DNA from: Artocarpus heterophyllus
Lineage: Eukaryota; Streptophyta; Magnoliopsida; Rosales; Moraceae
DNA: 64,000 nucleotides
Direction of reading: 5' to 3'
Assembly (NCBI GenBank): GCA_025403435.1
Contig: CM046341.1
Coordinates: 14,469,219 to 14,533,218 of the forward strand
Shown here piece after piece: positions 35,801-46,930 of the stretch. Below the pieces are notes generated by a model. The model was not told the DNA's origin. It saw only the letters and a list, made by a program, of their open reading frames with translations, and searched no databases. Position 1 is the stretch's first letter, and every line of letters starts with the position of its first letter. The position numbers were made by a program, and so were the translations under genes.

Positions 35801-35883
35801 CATAACATAATTTATTAATAAAATCCCTTAAATAATGTTACTAACTTAACGTGGTCCGTTACATAAAATAGACGGGTGTTACA
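32808..35883 (-). repeat. Complete LTR of the minus-strand Tekay element, about 3.1 kb
   Basis: On the minus strand it starts TGTAACACCCGTC at 35883 and ends GGGGTGTTGCA at 32808. It is the only copy in the window with both ends. Clusters of TTCGGC/GCCGAA occur near its start (35510-35620) and end (33160-33360). It lies downstream of the minus-strand polyprotein, so it is the 3' LTR. Confidence 0.9.
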
Positions 35884-35898
35884 ACTCTTCCCACCTTA
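35884..35898 (-). other. Polypurine tract of the minus-strand element
   Basis: TAAGGTGGGAAGAGT on the minus strand abuts the LTR start at 35883. It corresponds to the tract at 29557 in the plus-strand copy. Confidence 0.8.
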
Positions 35899-35919
35899 TA
35901 AAAGTTTTGTCCTCGAAAC

Positions 35920-38900
35920 TTAGAATAAATGAGGATACATAATTTTCATGTCATCTTCACGTTCCCATGAAGCTTCTTCAACTTGTTGATTTCGCCATAA
36001 TACCTTGACCAATGGAATTTCTTTACTCCGCAAGGTCTTGGTTTTCCGATCGAGTATCTTCGTTGGCTTTTCTTCATAACTTAAGTCTTCTCGTATCTCA
36101 ATCACTTATGGCTCAATCACATGCGTAGGGTCTGGAACGTACTTCTTGAGCATGGAGACATGAAATACATCGTGTATTGCAGACATTTCAGAAGGCAACT
36201 TCAGCTGATAAGCTACTTTGCCTATTTTTTTAACAACTTCATAAGGACCGATGAATCTTGGGCTTAATTTGCTTTTCTTTCCAAATCTCATAACTCCTTT
36301 CATTGGTGCAACTTTCAAGAACACATATTCGCCCACAGCGAACTCTAAATGTATTCTTCTTTTGTCAGCATAGCTCTTTTGACGGCTTTAGACGGCCTCT
36401 ATTCTTCTTTTTATCAACTTTATCATCTCAGACGTTTCATTCACAAAGTCGGTTCTTCTAGCATCAACACTTTCCATCAACTTCTTTTCACCAGCTTCGT
36501 GCCAACATATAGGTGATCTACATTTTCGTCCATGCAGCGCTTCATATGGTGCCATTCCAATTGTCGCCTGAAAGCTGTTGTTGTAAGCAAACTCTGCTAA
36601 CGGCAACATTTTACACAAGCTGGTCTTAAAATTGAGAGAACATGCCCGCAACATATCTTCTAGAATCAAATTCGTCCTCTCTGTCTGGCCGTCAGTCTGA
36701 GGATGAAAAGCTGTGCTAAAATGAATCCTAGTTCCCATCGCAGTCTGGACGCTCTTCCAAAACTTAGATGTCAACCTGCCATCACGATCTGAGATAATCG
36801 ACTTGGGAATCCCATGAAGTCGTACAATCTCCTTAACATAGAGTTCCGCTAACCGTTCCATAGAGTAAGTGATCTTGATAGGAATGAAATGTGCCGTCTT
36901 CGTCAGCCGATCCACAACTACCCAAATTACATCATAACCATTCATTGTTCTGGGTAAGCCGGTAATGAAATCCATTGTTATTTCTTCCCATTTCCATTCC
37001 GGTATTTGGATAGATTGCAGTTCACCACCAGGTTTTTGATGTTCAGCCTTTACTTGCTGACATGTCATACATTTCTTCACATACTTTGCAACATCACGTT
37101 TCATTCCAAACCACCAGAAGTTACCCTTTAGATCATTATACCTCTTCGTTGCACCTGGATGAATAGAGTAAGGAGTGTCATGAATTTCTGTCAAGATCCT
37201 TTCCCTTAAATCATCAATATTGGGAACACATAAATGGTCCTTAAGGTACAGAGTTCTGTCATCTGCAATACGAAACTCTTGACATTTTCCTTCTTTTATT
37301 TCTTGCTTGATTCTTACAAGGCTTACATCGTCATCTTGCTTAATCAGAATTTCATCATACATCGTCAGAGCAAGAGAGAGTGCTGATAAATGGCCTGCTA
37401 CAAGTTCTAAACCGAAGTCTAGAATTTCCTTCCTTAAAGGTGGAGATATTGCTTGCATCGACATCAACGTGGCAACTGACTTCCTACTTAAAGCATCAGC
37501 TACTCGGTTAGCTTTACCAGGATGATAAAGGATTTCACAATCATAATCCTTCACCAGCTCTAGCCATCTTTGTTGCCTCATGTTCAGGTCTCTTTGCGTG
37601 AAGAAGTACTTCAGACTTTGATGATCAGTGGAGATCTTGCATTGGACCCCATACAAATAGTGTCTCCTTAGCTTCAACGCAAAAACAACTGCTGCTAACT
37701 CGAGATCATGAGTAGGATAGTTCTTTTCGTAGTCTTTCAGTTGTCTTGAAGCATAAGCAATCACCTTTTCATTCTGCATCAGCACAGCTCCTAGGCCCAT
37801 CTTGGATGCATCACTGTAGATTACGAACCCATCATTTCCCTCAGGAATTGCCAACACTGGAGCCGTCGTTAATCTTTTCTTCAGTTCTTGAAAACTCTTT
37901 TCGCATGCATCCGTCCATTCATACTTCTTTCCTTTGCGAGTCAAGTTTGTGAGTGGAGCTGCTATCTTGGAGAAATCTTCTACAAATCTCTGATAGTAAC
38001 CTGCTAGACCCAAGAAGCTCCTTATTTCACTTGCATTCATCGGTTGCTTCCAGTTGAGTACAGCTTCTACTTTAGCAGGGTCCACCATAATCCCATCCTT
38101 TGAAATAACATGCCCCACAAATGACACTTTATCAAGCCAAAACTCGCATTTAGAGAACTTAGCATATAGTTGGTGTCTTCTCAAAGTCTCCAGCACAATC
38201 CTTAGATGTTCCTCATGTTCCTCCTGATTCTCAGAGTAGACAAGAATATCATCGATGAATATAACAATAAATTTATCGAGGAATTCCTTGAATACCCTAT
38301 TCATCAAATCCATAAAGGCAGCCGGTGCATTTGTCAGACCGAAAGGCATAACCACAAATTCATGGTGACCATACCTCGACCTGAAAGCAGTCTTAGGGAT
38401 ATCTCCTTCTTTAATCTTCAACTAGTGATACCCTGATCGTAGATCAATCTTAGAGAACACCGATGCACCCTTGAGCTGATCAAACAAATCATCAATTCGA
38501 GGCAACGGATACTTGTTCTTGATTGTCACCTTGTTCAGTTCTCTGTAGTCGATGCAGAGTCTCATAGTGCCATCCTTCTTTTTCACAAACAAGACTGGAG
38601 CACCCCACGGTGAGTGACTTGGCCTGATAAATCCTTTGTCAAGTAGCTCCTTTAATTGCGTGTGAAGCTCCTTTAATTCTGCCAGGGCCATTCTATAAGG
38701 CGCTTTAGAGATTGGTTCGGTGCCCAGAGCGAGCTCAATCCCAAATTCAACTTCTCTTTCTGGCGATAGACTCGTTAGGTCATCAGGAAACACATCTTCA
38801 TATTCATGAACAACGTTCACATCTCCAATTCGTACCTTTCCTTCTTGGCTTTTGTCTATAACATTTGCCAGATAGCCCGTGCAGCCACTTGCTAGAAGCT

Positions 38901-39973
38901 TCCTTGCTTTCATTGTCGATAGGAACATACTGGGTTTCTTTCTGGTCTCGCCAATGTACACAAATTTCTGATCACCTTCAGGATGGAAGATCACCTTTCA
39001 TTTCCGGCATTCGATTGAGGCATTATACTTACTTAGGAAATCCATCCCAAGAATCATGTCATAATCATGCATGTTGATCATAATGAGGTCCATGAAAAGT
39101 TCCCTGTTAGAAATCAATAGGGGTACTTTACGCAAACAATGCGTGGATAATATCACTTCCCCGGAGGGTAGTGTCGTAGTGAATCCCTGTCTCATTGGCT
39201 CTATACGAACCCCTAACTTCTTAGCATGTAACATCGATACAAAAGAATGTGTGGCACCCGTATCAAAAAGAACATAAACATCATTACCTAAGCTTGTTAT
39301 CTGACCTGTGACCACATTGGAGGCTTCAACAGCCACTTGTTCTTTTGTCATGGCATAGATTCGGGCATTGGTCGGTGGGGCTTCAAGTCTCCCTTGACTA
39401 ATTAGTGGCCCTTCAAGGGAGGCTTGCATCTGATGCAGCTGGGCTTGAGGAGGAGGTCTCTGCGGGGCATTGGCATTCATCAGCTTGGGGCAATTCTTTA
39501 TGAAGTGGTCTTCACGCCCACATATGAAACATTAGTTTGTCCCCAATCGACATTCCCCTGGATGCTTCTTTCCACATTTGGCACACGGTTGGAATCACCT
39601 GTCATTGTTGTTGCGCTGACCATCATTGTGTCTTTTGTTGTCATGGCCCTGCTGTTGTTAAGGATTTCCCTTCCTCTTGTTATTCCTCCAGTTCTGACTG
39701 TTGTTGTTGCTGTTGTTGTTGTTGTTGTTGTTCCTGTGGGGAGGGCGGTTCTGGTTGTTGCATGGTTGACTTGCTGGTTGGGCTGAGGCTGATTCCTTCT
39801 TAATTTGGACAGGTGAAACTCAGCACGTTGAGCTCTCATGACAACCTGTTCTTGTGTCCTTGGCAGACTTGCCCCATCAACAATTACAGCAATATCTGGC
39901 CTAAGGGCTCTGATCAGCCTTCTGACCCTTTCATCTTCATTCATAACCATCCCTGGACATAGACGAGCAAGCT
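35920..39973 (-). pseudogene. Ty3/gypsy Tekay-type gag-pol polyprotein, 5' truncated, few lesions
   Basis: Closest relative of the plus-strand copy and better kept. From 39973 downward: the C-terminal part of gag (starts at the LARLCPG region), a polyasparagine-like tract encoded by AAC repeats near 39705-39735, zinc knuckles near 39500-39595, protease DTG at 39256-39264, reverse transcriptase IDD at 38248-38256, RNase H near 37480-37830, integrase with HHCC and D-D-E, and a chromodomain-like end (ASWEREDDMKIMYPHLF) stopping at 35920. The last motif is typical of the Tekay/Del clade. Stops interrupt it at 39532, 38998, 38422, 36388 and 36106. The longest open stretch is 677 codons. N-terminal gag, leader, primer site and 5' LTR are gone; the break is at the duplication boundary. 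Confidence 0.9.
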
Positions 39974-41401
39974 GTCACTACCACTATACATCACTACCAC
40001 TATATCACAACACTGTCACTACGGTTAGAAGTTGTTTTTGTCCTACGTCGCTAAGTAACTAAACTGTTATGATGTATACATAAAGATTTCACATCCTATA
40101 ATCCCATTGAGCTAGCTTTTAAGATCAGCTCTACCCAAGCATGGGTTTGGACCCGACCCGTTGCATGACACACTAGGCCTGAGGGAGAGTGTTAGAAGTT
40201 GTACTTCTCTCACATCGGTATGTTGCTGGGTTGTTGCGGTGTATACATGCGGATGGGGTATACACTCCTCTTAAACTAACTTTTGGGGATGAGTTCAATC
40301 TAAACCTCTTTAACAACCACCACTGAACCCCTTGTCCTCCTTGTGGATCGAAATTTCGATGTGCCAAAATGGGCATCCAACCCTTCGGCTTTCCTTCCAA
40401 CTCGGCGTCGACCTGAGTCACCTACTAGAGCTCTAGGCATCTGTCGCCCCGTTGTTACCCTCTGTTTCACTCATGAATTTTTTTCACTTTATGCGATTAT
40501 TTCCACAATATTACGCAATGAGAATGTGATTTCTTTGTTTAACTTTAGTTGGCGACTGCAACGAGGTCCAGATATAACTACTAAAAAACACAGTTACACA
40601 GATATACCAACACATGAATACGCGTAAAAAATAAACACGTTACACAGAAACAATTTCACAAATATTCTTTCGGAGTTCTTCAAGATGTTAGTCTTGGCTT
40701 ATAGCAGAATCATCAGCAACGTTTTTGGAGTAGTAATTGGTATCTCTCTCTGCTAATCTAGTTTTTGGAGTAGCACATAATTGTTATCCTTTTTTTACTA
40801 TTTTATTTTATTTTTTTGCAAATCCCGAAACTCATGTAAAATGTATTTCCTGTTCTAATATTAAGTTTTAGGGGAGTGAAAGTTCAGTCTAGAAGATATC
40901 TCGTTTTCTTTTTTATGCTAAAACTTTCAGTTATCATAAATAAAAACATGGCATCAGTCTCTATTTGTTCTTGCTCCCAATTACGGTCTAGTCCTAGAGG
41001 GTCTTTTCCAGTTGTTTATTTTTTATTCTCGCTTTGTTTTGGAGATCTTATTATTTTCATGACTTTTTATAAATTTTTCTCCTTTACTTAATAAAATTGA
41101 GTGGAGAGTTTGGTATAGGATGAAGGTCCCAATATAAATGCCAGGATATTCCTCTGATGCTGGTTGATTTTCTCTTTAGAAAATATTTATAAAAAACTAA
41201 ATTAAAAGATTGGCGATAATTAATAAAGTAGAATATCATCATTATTCTATGATAATCAGCTTACAATTATTTAAAAGCCTCAACAAATTAGAAATTGAGG
41301 CAAGAGCAAGCTTTAACGTTCCAAGTCTTCTAGTGACTTGGTAGTGATATTCTAAACATACATAGATAGCATATCATATCTTCAGGTTTCAAGCAGTGGT
41401 A

Positions 41402-42348
41402 TTAGTTTTTCGTTACTACCAGAAGATTCTCAGCCCCCAACATATCAGCACTGACAGAGCTGCATATTCTCGGATTGCAAGTATCAACCTCATATGTGCA
41501 TTGGCAAGTCGGTGGCTGCATTCTATTACAAAGACAAGGTGACCCACAAACCGCGGGGCATCCCCCCACCTTCACGTCCGTGCGATAGCATTTTGTCCCT
41601 TGGGATTCTTTTGTGCATTTGCAGCTTGAACAGAATTTTTGCCATCCTAACCATAGTAGCGTGTGAAAAATGTAGAAATATATATCTTAGACAAAAAGCA
41701 ATATTTCACCAATTTAAAAGTAATTAGGTGGAATATACCATTAATACGAGGGATAATGATAAAATAATAAAAATATACTGTGTTTATCAGAGTGTAATAA
41801 AATACGTCTTTGTTTTTTAATAAACCAAAATTATCCTCTTGCTTTTTGACTTAGATATTTCACTATTTTGAGAGATCGGACATTTCATTTAGTCAAAATT
41901 AAATATGTAAATAAATAAAATTAATTTTTAATTAAAGAAATGATGATTTTTCGAGAGAGCAATTCTAATTTGATACTCATTCTTTTTTTTTTCCCCCTTT
42001 GAGGAGGCATTCTTTTTTTTCACATAATTAATTTGCACTTGAGATTTGTATAATTAAAAACACATGGGTAAATTTTGTTTGATTCGGAAAGAGAAAATTG
42101 TTGGAGATAATCTAATTATTTATACAACACATGATATATATATGTTCTTACATATTGACTCAAAGGAGTGGATTCTTGTTTCTCTCAGTATCCCTAAGTG
42201 TATGAAGAAGTAGAATAATAAGCATACCAAGTGATTGAGCATCATATTCATTAGAAACCTGTTGAAGGTCAACGCGAGCATCGACTACTGCAGCAGCAAG
42301 CACAACTGCAAGCAAAGACAACACAACAAAAGCTTTGTTGAAAGCCAT
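41402..42348 (-). CDS. Bowman-Birk-inhibitor-like secreted cysteine-rich protein, copy 3 (two exons)
   Basis: Exon 1 is 42348-42228 and exon 2 is 41646-41402, with a 581-bp phase-1 intron splitting a Gly codon; the acceptor is at 41647. The 121-residue product differs from copy 2 at few positions: VDLQQV for VDLHQV after the signal peptide, TKESQGTKC for TKESEGTKC in the first loop, CNRMQPPTC for CNRKQPPTC in the second loop (P1' Met instead of Lys), MLGAE for MLRAE, and VVTKN at the C-terminus for IVTKD. All 12 cysteines and the signal peptide are intact and no lesion is seen. Several differences fall in or near the loops that would contact a protease. Confidence 0.75.
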
Positions 42349-42369
42349 AATATGATTTTGATATAATGT

Positions 42370-42500
42370 GAAGAGTGGGATGTGGAAACAATGGCTTGAT
42401 ATAGGACCTATAAATAGTTGCGTGGGGATGGTCATTTTATAAGATAAAAAGCAACAGAAGATTATTGACCACAAAACAGTCGTGGCCTTCACCAGAACAA
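42370..42500 (-). promoter_or_regulatory. Core promoter of inhibitor-like copy 3
   Basis: CTATAAATAG at 42408-42417, 60 bases upstream of the ATG, in the same conserved block as copy 2. Confidence 0.65.
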
Positions 42501-43310
42501 CCATACGGGTGTAATAATGCACGTACCCTCTTTCATAATTTTTTTTCCTTAATTTATTGTTTTTTTTTCCCCTTCCAATATCTTTGTTTTATTTAAACTT
42601 GGCGTTGATGAATGCTAGGCACGTAATAGTTATCTCATTTGGGCCGCATGGATAGCTTTACGGTATAAATATATTCAACTTCATTAAAAGTTAATAAAGA
42701 GTTGGAATCTTCTTATCTTAATTTTTTCTTTTTAAAAAAATTCAAATATTTGGAAGAGTGGTTGAATTCGCATACTACAAGTACTTTATATTGTAACAAA
42801 TGTTCGCCTTAAACTAGCACGTGTCTTTCAAACACACTATATCTCGGATTGTTTACGTTTGTCTTTCACATACGTGTGCTTTAATGAGTGATGTGTCCAA
42901 ATGAGGGATGTTGGACCCCTGTTACATATCTTGCATGCTAAACATGCATCACCTAATGTTTGGCACCGTAAAAGCCACACATTTGTTTTTTCCAAAAAAA
43001 AAAGAAAAAAAAAAGAGAAAAAAGCTACACGGCTCCATTGCTAGAGTTTTGTTTTTTTTAATTTATTCTTTTGTAGATAAGATTGTACGGAAGAATCATA
43101 CTTCAATTGTAATATACTAAAGTGAAACATGCAATGTTACATTTTTTCAATGTAATAATAATGTTATAAACACGTAGTATTAAAAAAATTATGAACGCAA
43201 AATATAAAAGATATGAAAATTATTTCTTCTCTCTAATATATATATATATATATGCGTTGGAAAAAAATTATAAACACATAACATAAAAATATGAAAATTA
43301 TAGCCGAGAC
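42500..43310. other. Upstream flank of copy 3, no gene
   Basis: Nearly identical to 16990-17800 of unit A: AT-rich, poly-A runs, a (TA)n run near 43237. No gene is supported. Confidence 0.5.
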
Positions 43311-43474
43311 TCACAACTCTTTCTTCTGCTAACTCAAGCTCTCAGGACCCATCCTTTTAATGAATGCTTTCAAATATCCATCCAAGGAAATAAGACTGTT
43401 AAAAGCCCAACTCACACGTCTCCTAATAGAACGAGCAAAATCACATTGAAGAAAAATATGATCCTAAGTCTCGT
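43311..43474 (-). mobile_element. LINE zf-RVT relic, duplicate copy
   Basis: Same sequence as 17802-17965, carried along by the segmental duplication. It shows that the LINE insertion is older than the duplication. Confidence 0.6.
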
Positions 43475-43611
43475 ATCAGCCTCAGCATATCAGTCATTGA
43501 GGCATTGGTAAGTTTTAATATTCCAAGTTTTCTGGCACTAACTTAGTAAAATCGAGCAAATTATTATGCATATAGAGGCTCAAAATATGTAGAAAACATT
43601 TACTCTAGTTT

Positions 43612-43790
43612 TTGTTCAAGACCAGAATATTCTCAAGTGTCAACACGTTATACCGACACAATTGCAATTTTCCGTGTTACATGTGTCAACCTCATGAAAT
43701 GTGCGGATGCACCTCAGCGGGTCCGTTAATGTACAAATGTAATATTCTCCACAAGCCACTGGCTGCTCCCCTAACATCCTCAGCGCTAGC
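43612..43790 (-). pseudogene. Dead inhibitor-like exon 2 (unit B)
   Basis: Same content as 18103-18280. Here the upstream exon 1 relic still exists at 45940-46047, so the two together were one gene whose intron was later expanded by AT-rich and CACTA-like DNA (44.0-45.7 kb). Confidence 0.65.
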
Positions 43791-44984
43791 AAAAATGTAG
43801 AAGCAAAGGTATAGAATAGGAAACGAAAAGCAAAGAGATAAAGCCCTATTTTTAGTGTGTGTTCTTAAACTACAAATGTGGCACTCATTCATTCATCAAA
43901 AAAAAAAATTTGTGCCACTCATTCATGTTTTCTCCTGACATCCTCCAAGAAGTACCGCAATGCAATCTAAATGCATGCATTCGACGCCTTGTCTGATGAG
44001 CAAGGTGGCAACACCACTACTAGGCGCCACATATGTGGTAGCACCTTCTACGTGTGTCCCGTGTGACCTATTAGTTTATTTATTGTTAATTTAGAATTAT
44101 TATTTTCTTATTTTTATTTTTTAAATTGTAATTACAAATTACAAGTTTTTTATTTATTAATTTATTATTATTATTAACTTCAACATTTATCTTTTTAATT
44201 TTTTAATTACTATAATGCATTAACAATAATTATACTATATTATCAAATTTTATGATAATTAATCCTTAACAATGACATTATAATTATTAAACTATATTGT
44301 TCACTAATTTATAATAACAATTTAGTATATTATTTTACTTTACACTTAATAAATTAATTAATTAGTTCATTAATTGTTAATTAAGAAGTATCATTTTCTT
44401 ATTTTTATTTTTAAATTGTAATTAAAAATTACAATTTTTAATTTTTATAATTTATTATTATTAATAACTTTGACATTTATTCTTTCAATTTTTTAATTAT
44501 TATAATGCATTAACAATAATTTTACAATCCCAAAATTTTAATTTAACAATCCACATTAAAACAATCCATAATTCCAACAAAATCACATCATAATTCATAA
44601 TTCAACTACAAATTACTCCAAAAATTCAATTCACAACACAATTCTAAAAATATTCCAAATACCAAAAATTTAAAAACTTACATAATTTAAAACCCACTAA
44701 TAACGGGGGTTAGGAAAAGAAGATGGCAGCCAAAACTTCAACGGTGGATGGTTGGAAAACAACCAAAAGCTCCAAAATCTTAAACAGGACAAAGTTTGAG
44801 GAATTCCTAATGTAGGGACATTTCTATGATTATTGTTTGATAATATGAGTTTTTACAACACAAAACTCATGAGTCTATGAATTTCTAGAAGTTTGGGAGA
44901 GATTTTAGGCGGAATAAGGTGGAGAAAATGGAGAGAAATGGCAGCGAAAGGAGAGAGCTTGCCCGAAAAAAGGGAAGAAAGGAA

Positions 44985-45716
44985 GCTCTTAAGTACGCTT
45001 ATATGCAGAGTTTTTTGTGACGACAAAATGCCATCGCAAATAATTAAAAATGTTGTTGCAAAAGGTCATCGAAACAATGTTGTCCCACTTGATCTTGAAA
45101 TAAATATTGACAAAGTAATCTTTTGCAACAACAATTAAAAAATGTCGTCGCAAATAATTTTCATTATAACGCTTTTTTTTCCATTGAAATTTTCGTGAAA
45201 AATTAAATTTTCACTTTTTACGACGACATATAATCTCACAATTTTTACGTCTAATAGTGTGAGATAGCTGTAAATAATTCGTATTTATGACAACATATAG
45301 TCGCAAATAAAGCAATATGTCATCACAGAAAAGCCCCTTTGGAACTGTGAATGAGAGTGCAAAATAACTATAAGCCATTGGTACTTTGCAACTCTCGCCA
45401 AGTGTACAGAGTGTTATCATCACCTATACACAATGGTATTTGCGTCGCCTTTTTCATCGCAAATACCTAGCATATTTGGCGCCAGCCCCCTGGCGTCAAG
45501 AATTCTTGGCACCAAACCACTAATTGCGAGGACATGTCGTTGTAGATATAAATAGTTATGTGCTTTCTTTTTTGCAATGACTTGTCAACGCGAATAAGCA
45601 TTATATACGATAACATGTCGTTGCAAAAATTTTGCTCAATTGTGACATTTTGTCATTGAAAAAAACTAAAAATTTGCGATAACGTCGCTATATAAGGCTC
45701 GTTTGTAGTAGTGTAA
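44985..45716. mobile_element. CACTA-like transposon end
   Basis: Many subterminal repeats of ACGACAxxATGTCGTCGCAAA type in both orientations (45015-45680) end at TTTGTAGTAGTG (45705-45716), whose reverse complement CACTACTACAAA is a CACTA terminus. A matching left end was not established; CACTACTAGGCGCC near 44017 is a weak candidate. No transposase is seen, so this would be a non-autonomous element or fragment. Confidence 0.55.
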
Positions 45717-45939
45717 GGTAAAAGTTCTTGCCCATATAATTAAATGTGTAGTTTTTTATAATTTTTTTTCCAATAGCTAATTTTGACTATATCTAATATT
45801 ATGCATAAGATTGCTTAAGCGGGTATGACCTAATTAAAATGTGCTAGGTTTTTATCATTTTCCACTTTTAGTATAACTAAGAAGTAGTCTCTATCTATCT
45901 ACCTATAAGTGTGTGTATAAATATATATATATATATTTA

Positions 45940-46047
45940 TTAAAGGTCAGTAGATGCTTCATAAAGATCTAGTCGAGCATCAACTACTGCAGAAACAAGC
46001 ACAACTGCAAGCAGTAACGACACACACACTTTGATCATGAGCGCCAT
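45940..46047 (-). pseudogene. Inhibitor-like exon 1 relic, reads into a stop
   Basis: From ATG at 46047 the frame gives MALMIKVCVSLLLAVVLVSA and then VVDARLDLYEAS, a good signal peptide plus the family DARxDL motif, but it runs into TAA at 45940-45942 before any GT donor like that of the live genes. A degraded promoter block follows upstream (46060-46150; the TATA box is changed to CTACATATG). Its exon 2 would be the relic at 43612. Confidence 0.75.
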
Positions 46048-46149
46048 TGTAATAATATATTTTCTGTGACAATAAGATTATTATATAATTCGGTGAACGG
46101 TAGATGCAGAAACAAGGGGCTTTGCTAGGGCCTACATATGGTGCTTGCA

Positions 46150-46930
46150 TGGATATTCCTAGAATAATATATCACCACAAATGCGACCTTTCTCTCTACG
46201 TGACTCGTTTCTATTTGTTTCAACTTGACTGAAAGAATACACATGTGAAAAATGATGTAACATGTTACGTTTGTCTTTGAAAGTGATTTCTTTATACTTA
46301 TATGTATCACCATTAAGTCCAAATTAATATATGTGGGATCACTTATATATCGGATATGCATACATACAAAAACATATGTATATCGTCCTATATTTTACGT
46401 GTGTGTGTGTATATATGCATACATATAAATATTATTTTACGTTATTTTATTTATTCTTCTTCTTCTTCTTTTAATTTAGAAAAAAGTGTTGGCAAAAATG
46501 TAGAAGCAAAAAGTATAGAATAGGAAACAAAAAGAAGAATCTGCAAGATTTACAATTGTACAAGCGCATCTATGCCCCTGTCACTAGCCAAGAAAAATAA
46601 AGTTAAAAAAACATATTCACGAGCTATACATCATGTGATGGAAAAAATAAAAATTGTATAACAAATTAGAAATTAATTACCTCAGTGGTGAATGATATCG
46701 CTACACCCATGACAACGACATGTAGTATGGACTTATAAACACATACAAAGTAGGCCAAAAGTAAAGAGACAAGGCGATATTTTTAGTGTATTCTTAAACC
46801 ACAAATGTGGCACTCTTTCATTCATCAAAATAATAATAAAAAAAAAAAAAACGTCACTCATTCATGTATGTTTCTTGCTCTCTTCTTACTTTAGACCCAT
46901 AAATTGAATATTGTTGATACATCCAACTTA
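46150..46930. repeat. Family flank, homologous to 12400-13070
   Basis: Shared phrases include GAAAGTGATTTCTTTA, ATATGTATCACCATTAAGTCC, CATCTATGCCCCTGTCACT and CCCATGACAACGACATGTAGTATGG. This ties the 45.9-46.9 kb relic to the 12.2-13.2 kb relic. No gene is seen. Confidence 0.7.

Larger units (their letters stand above)
39974..45431. repeat. Recent segmental duplication, unit B
   Basis: Partner of 14437-19905. Both gene exons, the LINE relic, the dead exon and the AT-rich repeat pair are in the same order and spacing. Its left edge joins the truncated gag of the minus-strand retroelement. On the right the similarity ends only because unit A is cut at 19905. Between 40320 and 40980 short reading frames occur but none is supported as a gene. 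Confidence 0.9.

Noticed and set aside
39424..39803. Plus-strand ORFs of 120 and 88 codons, one rich in cysteine
   Set aside because: They come from the antisense of AAC repeats and gag in the minus-strand element. The cysteine run is GTT/TGT repeat translation, not a peptide family.
40173..40421. 82-codon minus-strand ORF with hydrophilic composition
   Set aside because: It lies in an LTR-like repeat whose partner in unit A (about 14640-14880) is not open over the same span.
44017..45716. Complete CACTA element bounded by CACTACTAGGCGCC on the left
   Set aside because: The left sequence does not match the right terminus beyond CACTACTA and no 3-bp target duplication was found, so only the right end is annotated.
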